38,162 nt of DNA from Planctomycetota bacterium (GCA_016872605.1 VGZI01000036.1:1-38162); one strand, 5' to 3'; shown: positions 7,650 to 15,516, counted from the first letter of the stretch. The notes: a model not told the origin generated them from the sequence alone. Translations and numbers: made by a program.

Positions 7650-7679
7650 TTGACCTGAATCGACCTGCCGATTTATTTT
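7650..7679 (+). promoter_or_regulatory. Possible promoter for the Hsp70 gene
   Basis: TTGACC (7650-7655) and TATTTT (7674-7679) are separated by 18 bp and point toward the Hsp70 gene, leaving a leader of about 175 bases. The TTGACC box matches other promoters in the window. The -10 is weak, and this gap also serves the divergent coaX. No heat-shock CIRCE element was seen. Confidence 0.3.
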
Positions 7680-7862
7680 TACAATGTTTCCGCACGCGTG
7701 TCCGACGCCGCCTATTTGCTTGCCCTTTCCACCGGTCTTCCGGACGGCTGCGCCCCGACCAAAGTATCAAGAAAATCGACTGGAGAACTCCCCACGTGCC
7801 GTGTATCCTGATATCGTGCCCTCACGAAACCATCCCCTGTTTTCGAGCAACGGATAGACAAA

Positions 7863-9599
7863 ATGCCCTACATCGGCATCGATTTCGGCACCAGCAATTC
7901 GGTGGTAGCGAACTTTCAATATGGACAGGCCGACGTCCTCATCAATAGCGAAGGCCAAAAATGGACCCCCTCCGTCGTTACCATGCGGCGCGACGGCACG
8001 CTGTCGTTTGGCCAGGAAGCCAAAGAGAACTTCGACGAAGAAAGGTCGATTCGCTCAATTAAGCGCATCCTCGGGTCGGGCGAGCGCGTGCCGTTCGTCG
8101 GCCAAAATCTGCGCACCGAGCAGATCGCGACCATGCTCTTCTCGAAGCTCAAGCTGGATGCCCAAAAAACGCTGAACGAGAACTTCACCAAGGCCGTCGT
8201 GACCATCCCCGCGAACTCGAAAGGCCTGGCTCGACACGCGACCAAGCTCTGCGCGGGCGCCGCGGGGCTGCAAGTCCTCACGCTCATCAACGAGCCGACG
8301 GCCGCCGCTATTTGCTACGGCCTTAATTCCCAGCAAGACCAAACGGTCCTCGTCTATGACTTCGGTGGCGGCACGCTGGATGTAACGATTCTGCGCATTC
8401 ACCACGGCATCTTCGAGGAAGTCTCCAGCAAGGGCATTGGCAAGCTCGGCGGCGACGACCTCGACACGGCTCTCGCCAACCTGATTGGACGGCGCTTCCT
8501 CGAAAAGCACAACTACGACATCCTCAATTCGCCCTATCGGCATCAGTTCATGCTGGCTATTGAGAAAGCCAAGATCGAGCTATCCAGCGCCCCAGTTGCC
8601 GTTGCTCGTAAGGCCGAACTAGTGCCGGATCGGCATATCAGCCTCGAAGAGGAAATCGATCGAGCATCGTTCGAAAAAGAGATCATGTCGCTCGTCGTCA
8701 AGTCGGGCCAGGCGATCGACGAGGCCTTGGCGCTCAAGGGCATGCGGCCCAAGGACATCGACAAGATCCTGCTCGTCGGCGGCACCAGCAAGATTCCGCT
8801 CATTCGCCGTTATGTGTCCGAGAAGCTCGGCGGCAAAGAGCCGGAATCGTTCGACAAAATCGATCCGATGACCTGCGTGGCTCAAGGCGCCGCCATCGTC
8901 GCAGCCATCCTGCAAGGCGCCCCAGGGCTCGACAATCACGCTTACTCGGTCAAACTCGAGCATTCTCTCTGCGCCAACCCGATTAACGAAAAGCGTCAGG
9001 TATATCTCGACCCGATCATCAAGCGCGGCGTCGATATCCCGTGCTCGTTCACCAAGACGTATCACCCCGTCGCCGACCCAGCCGAGCGCGTAATCATCAG
9101 CGTCTTCGAGGGCGACATCTACGACGAAGTCGGTCATCCCGAGAACGTCAAACTCGCCGAGATCCCATGGGAGTTTCAACCACCGCGGCCTCAGCGTGAC
9201 GGCGCCATCGAGGTTACGTTCGAATACGGCGACGACGGCATTTTGACCGTGCAAATCCACGACATCTACACCGGACAGAAGAAACGCTTCGCAATTCAGC
9301 AAACCGGCGCCGATCAGATGGATGCGGGTCAGATCATGAAGATGAAACGCATCAACGAAGACTTGATGAAGAAGACCGAAGACGTCGAAAGCTCGCCCGA
9401 GTATCGCGATGCCGTCGAAATCCTCAAGAAGACCGAGCAAGACGTGATTCCGAAGATCGAGAACCCGGCCGACAAGCGCGAGCTGGAGGAGTTGTGCCGA
9501 GTCGTGCGTGAAGCGATGTCATCCGGCGACCGCCAGCGCATGGAACAAGCCAGCTCCGCGCTGAACGATCGTCTGTTGAATTACGCATATCTACTTTAG
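7863..9599 (+). CDS. Atypical Hsp70 (DnaK-like) protein
   Basis: A 578-residue Hsp70-family ATPase, shorter than DnaK (about 640). The nucleotide-binding domain is intact: phosphate-1 motif IGIDFGTSNSVV, the NEPTAAAICYG motif, phosphate-2 VYDFGGGTLDV, the adenosine motif LLVGGTSKIPLIR and DPMTCVAQGAAIVA. The canonical acidic-hydrophobic linker (VLLLD) that couples ATP binding to the substrate domain is not seen. The region after residue 360 diverges, although a beta-sandwich core (ITVTFEYGDDGILTVQ-like) and a helical lid remain. No DnaJ or GrpE gene is adjacent. Downstream is a zinc-ribbon/TPR/membrane protein in the same orientation, a candidate partner. It is probably not the housekeeping chaperone. 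Start codon ATG 7863 fits the family. Confidence 0.92.
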   Translation: MPYIGIDFGTSNSVVANFQYGQADVLINSEGQKWTPSVVTMRRDGTLSFGQEAKENFDEERSIRSIKRILGSGERVPFVGQNLRTEQIATMLFSKLKLDAQKTLNENFTKAVVTIPANSKGLARHATKLCAGAAGLQVLTLINEPTAAAICYGLNSQQDQTVLVYDFGGGTLDVTILRIHHGIFEEVSSKGIGKLGGDDLDTALANLIGRRFLEKHNYDILNSPYRHQFMLAIEKAKIELSSAPVAVARKAELVPDRHISLEEEIDRASFEKEIMSLVVKSGQAIDEALALKGMRPKDIDKILLVGGTSKIPLIRRYVSEKLGGKEPESFDKIDPMTCVAQGAAIVAAILQGAPGLDNHAYSVKLEHSLCANPINEKRQVYLDPIIKRGVDIPCSFTKTYHPVADPAERVIISVFEGDIYDEVGHPENVKLAEIPWEFQPPRPQRDGAIEVTFEYGDDGILTVQIHDIYTGQKKRFAIQQTGADQMDAGQIMKMKRINEDLMKKTEDVESSPEYRDAVEILKKTEQDVIPKIENPADKRELEELCRVVREAMSSGDRQRMEQASSALNDRLLNYAYLL

Positions 9600-9602
9600 T
9601 TT

Positions 9603-9680
9603 GCCGCTTGCGGCTTAGCGCTGGCGGACACTGACGGTGATTAAAGCGGACTTTGCAGCTTGCGCTAAGCCGCAAGCGGC
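9603..9680. repeat. Palindrome family B, copy 1 (19-bp perfect arms)
   Basis: GCCGCTTGCGGCTTAGCGC (9603-9621) is exactly complementary to 9662-9680 around a 40-base loop. It lies between Hsp70 and the zinc-ribbon gene. The same arm core, GCCGCTTGCGGCTT, recurs at 14577-14654. Confidence 0.85.
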
Positions 9681-9694
9681 GGACGGGAGCTCAC

Positions 9695-10171
9695 ATGCCG
9701 ACGTGTCCACAATGTTCGAAGCCGTTGCGTGAGATTACCCGGCGCTGTCCGAGTTGCCAGGCGGACCTGGATCTGCTCGTCGATTACGTGAGCCATCTTC
9801 AAGGCGGCCTGGAGCGGGCCGAGAATCTCGTCAAGGCAGGCGAACTCGGCCAGGCTGTCTGGGCCTATCTTGAAGTGCTTGAAGTCGATCCCGACAATCC
9901 GACGGCGCGCAAGCAGATCGGCCAGATTGTGACCGCAGTGAGGCAGTTCGATTCGATCATGCCCGGCCGGCGCTGGGCCAACAACATGCCGCCTCTGGAG
10001 CCGGCGGAGCCTCGCCCCTGGTGGCACTGGGCGATCGCCGCGGCGCTGGTAATACTGGCGTTTGGATTGGGCTTCGCCGTCGCCAAGATGCCGATGGATG
10101 CCGGCCCGGTCGAAGACGATGGCAAGCCCGCGCTGAAACGCGATAATGGCCACATGGGTGGCGGGCGCTGA
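9695..10171 (+). CDS. Zinc-ribbon, TPR-like, single-TM protein
   Basis: A 158-residue protein with three parts. The N-terminal zinc ribbon has two CxxC pairs (CPQC and CPSC, residues 4-7 and about 17-20). A TPR-like helical pair (ENLVKAGELGQAVWAYLEVLEVDPDN) follows. One C-terminal membrane helix comes after PRPWWHWAI (AAALVILAFGLGFAVA), and the tail is short and charged. The ATG at 9695, preceded by GGGAG, begins directly with the zinc ribbon; an upstream in-frame start at 9653 would lie inside the palindrome and is rejected. It lies 95 bases after the atypical Hsp70 on the same strand, so the two may act together, for example as a membrane anchor or client receptor. That role is inference. 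Confidence 0.8.
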   Translation: MPTCPQCSKPLREITRRCPSCQADLDLLVDYVSHLQGGLERAENLVKAGELGQAVWAYLEVLEVDPDNPTARKQIGQIVTAVRQFDSIMPGRRWANNMPPLEPAEPRPWWHWAIAAALVILAFGLGFAVAKMPMDAGPVEDDGKPALKRDNGHMGGGR

Positions 10172-10179
10172 AGAACCCG

Positions 10180-10244
10180 AACGAGCCGGAAGCGTTAGCG
10201 ACGGTTGGCCAAACCCAAACCGTCGCTAACGCTTCCGGCTCGTT
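10180..10244. repeat. Palindrome family A, copy 1 (27-bp perfect arms)
   Basis: The arm at 10180-10206 (starting AACGAGCCGGAAGCGTTAGC) is the exact complement of 10218-10244; the loop is 11 bases. It lies between the ends of two convergent genes and probably terminates both. The core CGCTAACGCTTC recurs at 15517-15575 and 26051-26072, and in variant form at 19335-19370 and 37525-37581. Confidence 0.88.
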
Positions 10245-10256
10245 CCGGTTCGATTT

Positions 10257-11474
10257 TCATGCCGCGAGTGGCAACTGCTGTTCGGCAGCGAGTGCAGCGG
10301 GTTGGGATTCTGTTAGCAAATATCCGATGTAGAACACGCACGCCCAGGCATGGGCGCCGACGGCGTGGATGTTGATAAGCCACTTGAAGTCAGCCATTCC
10401 GATCGCGATCGTAAAGAAAGCCACGCTAATCGCCAGCATCCACCCACGCGGTTTGGAGACGCCGTCGCGCAGCGTTTCGACGATCGACAAGGCAAACGAC
10501 GGCGCCATCAGGATGAAGCTGCACGATTCCGTCGTCGGGCCGAGGAACATCATCCAAACCGACGCCAGGGCCAAGGTCGAGATCAGGAGCGGTTTTTCTG
10601 CCCAGCCATTTCGTTGGCGCTGCCAAACCAGAATCGCCAAAGCCAAGGCCGAGACCAGCTGAATCGCGACATACAGCGTTCGCTGGATGGGAATGTCGTA
10701 GAGCCGGATCAAGAGCCAAAGATCGCGGTAGGACTGATCGAGATCGATCTCGGAGCGATCGTCGGTGCGCAGGACGCCAAGCCATTTGGCGTATTGATCG
10801 ACGACGTAGTCCGGCGATTGCGTCAGAAACGGCGCGACTACGCTCGCCGCCACGGCCAACGGCACGCGCCAGCCGAGCGTTCGCGGATTCACCACTATGA
10901 GCAAGAGACCCAACGCGAGCGGATAAACTTTACACGCAAACCCGATCGCGATCAGCACGCTCGCAAGATTCCAGCGTTCCTCGCGAACCGCGGCGATCGT
11001 GCCGACCAGTGTTGCGGCGATCAGAATGTTCGCCTGTCCGTTATTCACGCTTTGCAGCGACAAGGGCAGACTCAAGAGCACTAGCCAGGCGAAATGGTCC
11101 GCGGACAATGGCTTGCTGGCAACGCTCCGTGCGAGCCAGAAAAGCGATCCCAACAGAGCGCCCGTACAAATCAGCCGCCAAAGGACGCCGCCGATGTTGT
11201 CAGGAAATGCGGCGAACGGCACGCACATGACGGCGAACGTCGGGCTATAGCGATAGCCTCCCTGGGCCCACTCCGGGCGATCGGGAGCATAAAGGTCCTG
11301 GCTCGTGCACCAGAAATAACCGCACGCGCTGTAAATCGGATAAACGGTCTTCGCGGTCGGCTTGACGAAACTCCGCACGCAGACGAAGAGCAAGAACGCC
11401 GTCCAGACCGCGATCGCGATCTGTTCCCAGCGTGTTCGCGCCTGCCACCATGCTTGAATGGCGTCGATGCTCAA
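10257..11474 (-). CDS. GT87/DUF2029-like membrane glycosyltransferase A
   Basis: About 405 residues with many hydrophobic helices. It shows the GT87 (GT-C fold) pattern: a first extracytoplasmic loop ending SQDLYAP, then YRYSPTFAVMCVPFA, NNGQANILIAATL, ACKVYPLALGLLLI and a late FLGPTTESCSFIL segment. GT87 enzymes use polyprenyl-phosphate sugars on the outer face of the membrane. The Asp usually found before the first-loop tyrosine is not visible here (TVYPIYSACG), so activity may differ. The frame is open to a GTG at 11531, but the first 19 codons of that version lie in a palindromic repeat; I prefer TTG 11474, behind GGGGA. It is divergent from the GT2/GT87 pair. Start uncertain, family likely. 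Confidence 0.82.
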   Translation of the reverse strand: MSIDAIQAWWQARTRWEQIAIAVWTAFLLFVCVRSFVKPTAKTVYPIYSACGYFWCTSQDLYAPDRPEWAQGGYRYSPTFAVMCVPFAAFPDNIGGVLWRLICTGALLGSLFWLARSVASKPLSADHFAWLVLLSLPLSLQSVNNGQANILIAATLVGTIAAVREERWNLASVLIAIGFACKVYPLALGLLLIVVNPRTLGWRVPLAVAASVVAPFLTQSPDYVVDQYAKWLGVLRTDDRSEIDLDQSYRDLWLLIRLYDIPIQRTLYVAIQLVSALALAILVWQRQRNGWAEKPLLISTLALASVWMMFLGPTTESCSFILMAPSFALSIVETLRDGVSKPRGWMLAISVAFFTIAIGMADFKWLINIHAVGAHAWACVFYIGYLLTESQPAALAAEQQLPLAA

Positions 11475-11487
11475 TGGGGTGTCCCCG

Positions 11488-11541
11488 GTAGCCCGAAGCG
11501 CCAGCACAGGCAAATCATCCCTCGCTGGCACGCCGGGCTAC
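11488..11541. repeat. Palindrome with GTAGCCCG ends
   Basis: GTAGCCCGAAGCGCCAGC (11488-11505) pairs with 11524-11541 (GCTGGCACGCCGGGCTAC) with three mismatches. It lies in the divergent gap upstream of both glycosyltransferase genes and overlaps the longest reading of glycosyltransferase A. Confidence 0.7.
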
Positions 11542-11727
11542 GACTTCTCACCTTTACCCGGCTGGCCCGCTGCATTCAATCTCAACCGATCGATCGGCGC
11601 TGAGCGCAAACCTCCCATTTTTGCGCCCTTGCGCCTTTGGGCGATTTCGTCAGATCGGTCTGGACTTCATCGCCGTATCCGGGTATCTCTTGGATTCGCA
11701 AAAACTCGGCGCAGAATGGAGTCTCGC

Positions 11728-12711
11728 ATGGATGGGGCGTTGCCTCTGGTCAGCATCGTTTGTCCGGCGTTCCAGGAGGAGGACGTTCTGCCCATATTCC
11801 ATGAGCGTTTGCAAGCCGCGCTTAAGGCCCTCGAACATCGCTTCCGCTTCGAGATTATCTACGTTGACGATGGTTCGGCGGATCGCACTCTCGAGGTGCT
11901 GAAGCAGATCGCCCACCTCGACCCAACGGTCAGCTATCTTTCGCTGAGCCGAAACTTCGGCCATCAGGCGGCGTTGACTGCGGGACTGGAGCATGCACGC
12001 GGCGACGCCGTCATCTCGATGGACGCTGACTTGCAGCATCCGCCAGCCGTGTTAGCCGAGTTGCTCAACCACTGGCAGGACGGGTACGACGTTGTCATCA
12101 CCATCCGAGCCGACGACGATCGCCTGCCCTGGCTCAAGCGGTTCACATCGTCAGCGTTTTATTGGCTCATGCAGCAGATCAGTGAAACCGAGATCCGCAT
12201 GTCCGCGTCGGACTTCCGCCTCATGTCGCGCAAAGCTTTGCAAGCGCTCTTGCAACTAAAGGAGCAGCATCGCTTCGTGCGCGGCATGGTGCAATGGCTC
12301 GGCTACCGCGTCAAGGAAGTTCCCTTTCAACCCGATGAACGCTACGCAGGCGTCAGCAAGTACACCTTTCAACGCATGCTTCGCCTCGCCGGCGATGGGC
12401 TGTTCTCCTTCTCGCGAGCCCCGTTGCGAGTGCCGTTGTACCTAAGCGGCGTATTCTTGGCTCTTGCGGCCGTCCACATGGTGTTGGCCGGCGTCGCGTG
12501 GCTCCAGTCATCGGGCACCACCACCTGGCATTACCTCATGCTCGTGGTGCATCTTGGTATCGGCGCCGTTCTCGGCTCGCTCGGCATCCTTGGCGAATAC
12601 GTCGGCCGCGTTCACGATCAGGTCAAGGAACGGCCGATTTATCTCTTGAAGGAATGCGAGATGCGACCGCTCGCCGCGACCGTCCCTGCCGAACGACGCG
12701 AGGCGGCATAA
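11728..12711 (+). CDS. GT2 polyprenyl-phosphate sugar synthase (ArnC/GtrB/DPM1-like)
   Basis: A 327-residue family 2 glycosyltransferase. The GT-A domain has SIVCPAFQEE at the start, IIYVDDGSADRTLEVL, LSRNFGHQAALTAGL and the metal-binding MDADLQHPP. It ends with the family signature RFVRGMVQWLGYRVKEVPF and ERYAGVSKYTFQRM. Two C-terminal membrane helices (LYLSGVFLALAAVHMVLAG and LMLVVHLGIGAVLGSLGILG) place it with enzymes that move a sugar from a nucleotide donor to polyprenyl phosphate at the cytoplasmic face. The ATG at 11728 has GGAG six bases before it; upstream in-frame starts lack support. It is followed after 13 bases by a GT87-like gene, which would use the lipid-linked sugar. The sugar identity is unknown. 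Confidence 0.93.
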   Translation: MDGALPLVSIVCPAFQEEDVLPIFHERLQAALKALEHRFRFEIIYVDDGSADRTLEVLKQIAHLDPTVSYLSLSRNFGHQAALTAGLEHARGDAVISMDADLQHPPAVLAELLNHWQDGYDVVITIRADDDRLPWLKRFTSSAFYWLMQQISETEIRMSASDFRLMSRKALQALLQLKEQHRFVRGMVQWLGYRVKEVPFQPDERYAGVSKYTFQRMLRLAGDGLFSFSRAPLRVPLYLSGVFLALAAVHMVLAGVAWLQSSGTTTWHYLMLVVHLGIGAVLGSLGILGEYVGRVHDQVKERPIYLLKECEMRPLAATVPAERREAA

Positions 12712-12724
12712 GAAACGGAGCCCC

Positions 12725-14068
12725 ATGCGCTGGCTTGCCCTGACGCCGTTGTCCCGCACGGAGAAGGCCCTGGTCTTCGGGTTCTTTTTCGTCATCCTGC
12801 CGCTCCTCGGCGCGATCGTGGAAAAGCGTTCTGCTTTCATGGTGCGGCGCATGGGCGATCTCGATTGCTTCCTTCGCGCCGGCTGGGCCGTCCGGCATGG
12901 CGCCGATCTGTACGCGGTCACCTCGGATAATGATTGGCACTACAACTATCCGCCGTTCTATGCGATTCTGATGACGCCGCTCGCCGATCCGCCTCGCGGC
13001 GAAGAGACGGCCGGCCACGTGCCGTATGTCTGGTCGGTGTTGATCTGCTACCTGATCAGTGTCTTCGCGCTACTTTGGTCTGCGGACGTTTTAGCCACGG
13101 CGATCGAGGAGCACTCCAGTGACAATGCGTTTCGCAGCGAGCCGACGCATTGTCGGCGCTGGTGGTATCTGCGCCTGTGGCCTCTCCTGATTTGTTGCGT
13201 GCCGATCGGTCATACGTTGATGCGCGGGCAGGTTAATTTGATTGTGCTCGCGCTCTTATGCCTGGCGCTGGCGGGTTGGGTGCGAGGCCAGAGTTTTTGC
13301 GCCGGCTGGTGGCTCGCGATCGCAATCTGCATCAAAGTCATCCCCGCGTATCTGCTCGTGTACCCCGCATGGAAGCGCGACCTCCGAGCCCTCGTTGGCT
13401 GCGGCGCCGGCTTGCTGTTCGGACTGGTGCTGCTCCCTCTTGCCGTCTTCGGACCCGAACAAACCGTCACGCATTACCAAACGTATGGCAGAGTCTTCTT
13501 GGGACCAATGTTTCAGGTCGGCGACGACGACTCCCGCAAGGAAGAGATCGTCGGCGTCAACGCGACCGATTCGATCGGTGTCAAGAACATGCTGCACAAC
13601 TGGATGTATCCCGATCGCCAAACTCGGCCACAAGACTTGCACATCGGCGCCAAGATCGCCTACCTTCTGCTCGGCTTTGTGATGACGCTGGTCGTTCTCT
13701 GGCCGAGCGCCGACACGCCGTGGCGGCGCCTTCATCAACTCGCGGCCTTGATCGTGCTCATGACCATATTCAGTCCCGTCAGCCATTCACACTATCTGGC
13801 GTTCTGCGTGCCGCTGACGATGATGCTCATCGCCTGGATCTGGGAAGGGCACGATACGATCACACTTCCATGGTGGCTGGCGGTCCTTTTCGCAGCCTTC
13901 CTGGGCACGCAGGTGGCCGCGCAGCTTCCGGGGCTGGAAGTACTCAAAGACCGCTGCGCCGCGATGTTCGCAACGCTTCCGCTTTGGGCCTTGTCCGTCG
14001 CGCAGCTCTGGCGTGATTCGCCGTCCCCTGAAGTATCCGCTGCGCGCGACCTGTGCCAAGCGGCATAG
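12725..14068 (+). CDS. GT87/DUF2029-like membrane glycosyltransferase B
   Basis: A 447-residue polytopic membrane protein in the same operon as the GT2 gene (13-base gap, GGAG before the ATG). It shows the GT-C pattern: a first TM helix, then MGDLDCFLRAG with candidate catalytic aspartates in the first outer loop, HGADLY, YNYPPFYAILMTPLA, MRGQVNLIVLALLC, CIKVIPAYLLVYPAWK and FSPVSHSHYLAFCVP. These blocks align with glycosyltransferase A across the divergent gap, so the two are paralogues. The expected role is transfer of a sugar from polyprenyl phosphate to an extracytoplasmic glycan or lipid. A palindromic repeat at 13116-13162 lies inside the gene and encodes part of a hydrophilic loop. The acceptor is unknown. 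Confidence 0.88.
   Translation: MRWLALTPLSRTEKALVFGFFFVILPLLGAIVEKRSAFMVRRMGDLDCFLRAGWAVRHGADLYAVTSDNDWHYNYPPFYAILMTPLADPPRGEETAGHVPYVWSVLICYLISVFALLWSADVLATAIEEHSSDNAFRSEPTHCRRWWYLRLWPLLICCVPIGHTLMRGQVNLIVLALLCLALAGWVRGQSFCAGWWLAIAICIKVIPAYLLVYPAWKRDLRALVGCGAGLLFGLVLLPLAVFGPEQTVTHYQTYGRVFLGPMFQVGDDDSRKEEIVGVNATDSIGVKNMLHNWMYPDRQTRPQDLHIGAKIAYLLLGFVMTLVVLWPSADTPWRRLHQLAALIVLMTIFSPVSHSHYLAFCVPLTMMLIAWIWEGHDTITLPWWLAVLFAAFLGTQVAAQLPGLEVLKDRCAAMFATLPLWALSVAQLWRDSPSPEVSAARDLCQAA
13116..13162. repeat. Palindrome inside the coding sequence
   Basis: CCAGTGACAATGCGT (13116-13130) is complementary to 13145-13162 (ACGCATTGTCGGCGCTGG) apart from a three-base bulge; the inner 10 bp are perfect. It is read in frame as a hydrophilic loop (about SSDNAFRSEPTHC) between two membrane helices of glycosyltransferase B. 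Confidence 0.65.
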
Positions 14069-14087
14069 GAAGCGGTTCGGATACCGT

Positions 14088-14145
14088 CGTTGTGTGGGCT
14101 CTAGTCCATACGAAGCGCAGACCGACGTGGACTACAGTCCACACT
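14088..14145. repeat. Imperfect palindrome after the GT operon
   Basis: GTTGTGTGGGCTCTAGTCCA (14088 on) faces GTGGACTACAGTCCACACTA (14125 on) as an imperfect inverted repeat. The right arm contains a small palindrome of its own (GTGGACT/AGTCCAC). It may end the GT operon transcript before clpS. Confidence 0.5.
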
Positions 14146-14208
14146 ACTTCTGCCGTACGATCCTCAGGGCTTCGCTGCGCTCGCCCCTGGGCTTGCGACC
14201 GTGCCTTG

Positions 14209-14217
14209 TGATAGAAT
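14209..14217 (+). promoter_or_regulatory. Extended -10 promoter element for clpS
   Basis: TGATAGAAT is an extended -10 box (TG, one base, TAGAAT) located 29 bases before the clpS ATG. No good -35 is seen at normal spacing, as expected for extended -10 promoters. Confidence 0.45.
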
Positions 14218-14245
14218 AGCTGCGGTTTCAGCGGGGGATTTCGCG

Positions 14246-14569
14246 ATGAGCAGCAGCACTACCAAGCCGCTCGAAAAGGAAGAAGTCAAGACGGGGCGCC
14301 TGCCTCCCTACAACGTCATTCTCGAGAACGACGACCATCACTCGATGGAGTTCGTCGTCGATGTGCTGCGCAAATCGCTTGGGTACAACGAACAGAAGGC
14401 CTGCCAGCTGATGATGCTCGCCCACGAATCCGGACAAGCCATCGTCTGGACCGGCAGCAAGGAAGTCGCGGAACTCAAGCTCGAGCAGATGCTCACCTTC
14501 CATGAAACGCGGGCGAACGGTCAAAAGCTCGGCCCACTTGGCGTTCGCATCGAGCCAGCGCCGGGATGA
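14246..14569 (+). CDS. clpS: ClpS adaptor of the Clp protease
   Basis: A 107-residue adaptor that brings N-degron substrates to ClpA/ClpC-ClpP. The core begins PPYNVILENDDHHSMEFVV, containing the N-D-D/H substrate-pocket motif, and continues with LGYNEQKACQLMMLAHESG, which provides conserved pocket and Clp-contact residues. The length and a flexible hydrophilic N-terminus are typical. The ATG at 14246 has GGGGGA upstream; an in-frame start at 14201 would place the promoter inside the gene and is rejected. No clpA/clpC or aat gene is adjacent. The gene has its own promoter-like element and is followed by a palindromic repeat. Confidence 0.94.
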   Translation: MSSSTTKPLEKEEVKTGRLPPYNVILENDDHHSMEFVVDVLRKSLGYNEQKACQLMMLAHESGQAIVWTGSKEVAELKLEQMLTFHETRANGQKLGPLGVRIEPAPG

Positions 14570-14576
14570 CCGCATC

Positions 14577-14654
14577 GCCGCTTGCGGCTTCGCGTTCGCT
14601 GGTTGCTGGCAAATCCGATCGCCACTTCGCCGCGAGCGCAAAGCCGCAAGCGGC
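14577..14654. repeat. Palindrome family B, copy 2
   Basis: GCCGCTTGCGGCTT (14577-14590) is exactly complementary to 14641-14654. The loop (about 50 bases) is similar in size to that of the copy at 9603-9680, and the outer arm core is identical. It lies between clpS and the sugar isomerase gene. Confidence 0.82.
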
Positions 14655-14673
14655 TAAATAACAGGAGCACCTC

Positions 14674-15510
14674 ATGCCAATCGAACCTCTCGCGATCGGC
14701 GTCTGTAGCTGGTCGTTGCAAGTGAAAAACGTGCCGGAACTGAAGCGCCTGATGGATGGTCTCGGCATCGATGTCGTGCAGATCGCATGCGGCGATCCGC
14801 ATCACGCATCGTGGGACGAAGGCGACAACATGCCCGGCGCCGCCAAGGCCGCCGGCTTTCGCATGACGGGGACGATGCTCGGCTTCCCGGGCGAGGATTA
14901 CACCACGCCGAAGACGATCGAGCTATCCGGCGGCTTCGGCAATCCGGCGACGCGGCCCGAACGACTGGAACGCTTCAAGTGGGCGCTCGATCGCACCAAG
15001 GCGCTGGGGCTCTCCGACATCATGCTTCACGCCGGCTTTCTGCCTGAACCGAACCATCCCGATCGCAAGCCGTTTCTCGATACACTCGCTAAGGTCAGCC
15101 AACTCGCCAGGGAAAAGGGCATTACCGTCGCGTTCGAGACGGGCCAGGAGTCGGCGGAGCTTCTGCGGCGAACGCTCGACGATCTCAAGTGTCCCAACCT
15201 CAAGATCAACTTCGATCCCGCCAACATGATCCTATACGACATGGGCGATCCGATCCGCGCCGTCGAAATCCTCGGACCCGACATTCGCAGCGTTCATGTC
15301 AAAGATGCGATTCGCACGAAAGTGCCCGGAACGTGGGGCGAGGAAGTGCCTCTCGGCAAGGGACAGGTCAACATCAAGAAATTCGTCGACACCCTCAAGA
15401 AAGTCGGCTTCAAGGGCGCCTTGTGCATCGAGCGCGAAGTCGGCGACCAGCAACAACGCATCGCCGACATCGCTCACGGCATACGCGTTCTGAAGGAATG
15501 CCTGGCGTGA
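14674..15510 (+). CDS. Sugar phosphate isomerase/epimerase (TIM barrel)
   Basis: A 278-residue protein of the xylose-isomerase-like TIM-barrel (AP endonuclease 2) superfamily. Candidate metal ligands appear at family positions: VAFETGQE in strand 5, KINFDPANM in strand 6, SVHVKDAI in strand 7 and ALCIEREVG in strand 8. The N-terminus IGVCSWSLQ is also typical, and a phosphate-binding region is not obvious. Such proteins interconvert or cleave sugars or inositol derivatives; the substrate cannot be read from sequence. AGGAG precedes the ATG. It stands alone between two palindromes and converges with rpiB. There is no signal peptide, so it is cytosolic. Confidence 0.88.
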   Translation: MPIEPLAIGVCSWSLQVKNVPELKRLMDGLGIDVVQIACGDPHHASWDEGDNMPGAAKAAGFRMTGTMLGFPGEDYTTPKTIELSGGFGNPATRPERLERFKWALDRTKALGLSDIMLHAGFLPEPNHPDRKPFLDTLAKVSQLAREKGITVAFETGQESAELLRRTLDDLKCPNLKINFDPANMILYDMGDPIRAVEILGPDIRSVHVKDAIRTKVPGTWGEEVPLGKGQVNIKKFVDTLKKVGFKGALCIEREVGDQQQRIADIAHGIRVLKECLA

Positions 15511-15516
15511 ATCGAT

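Noticed and set aside
6603..7658. A 351-codon plus-strand open frame
   Set aside because: It is antisense to coaX and the MnmE-like gene, which have full family motifs; the frame has no recognisable domain and reflects G+C-rich codon bias.
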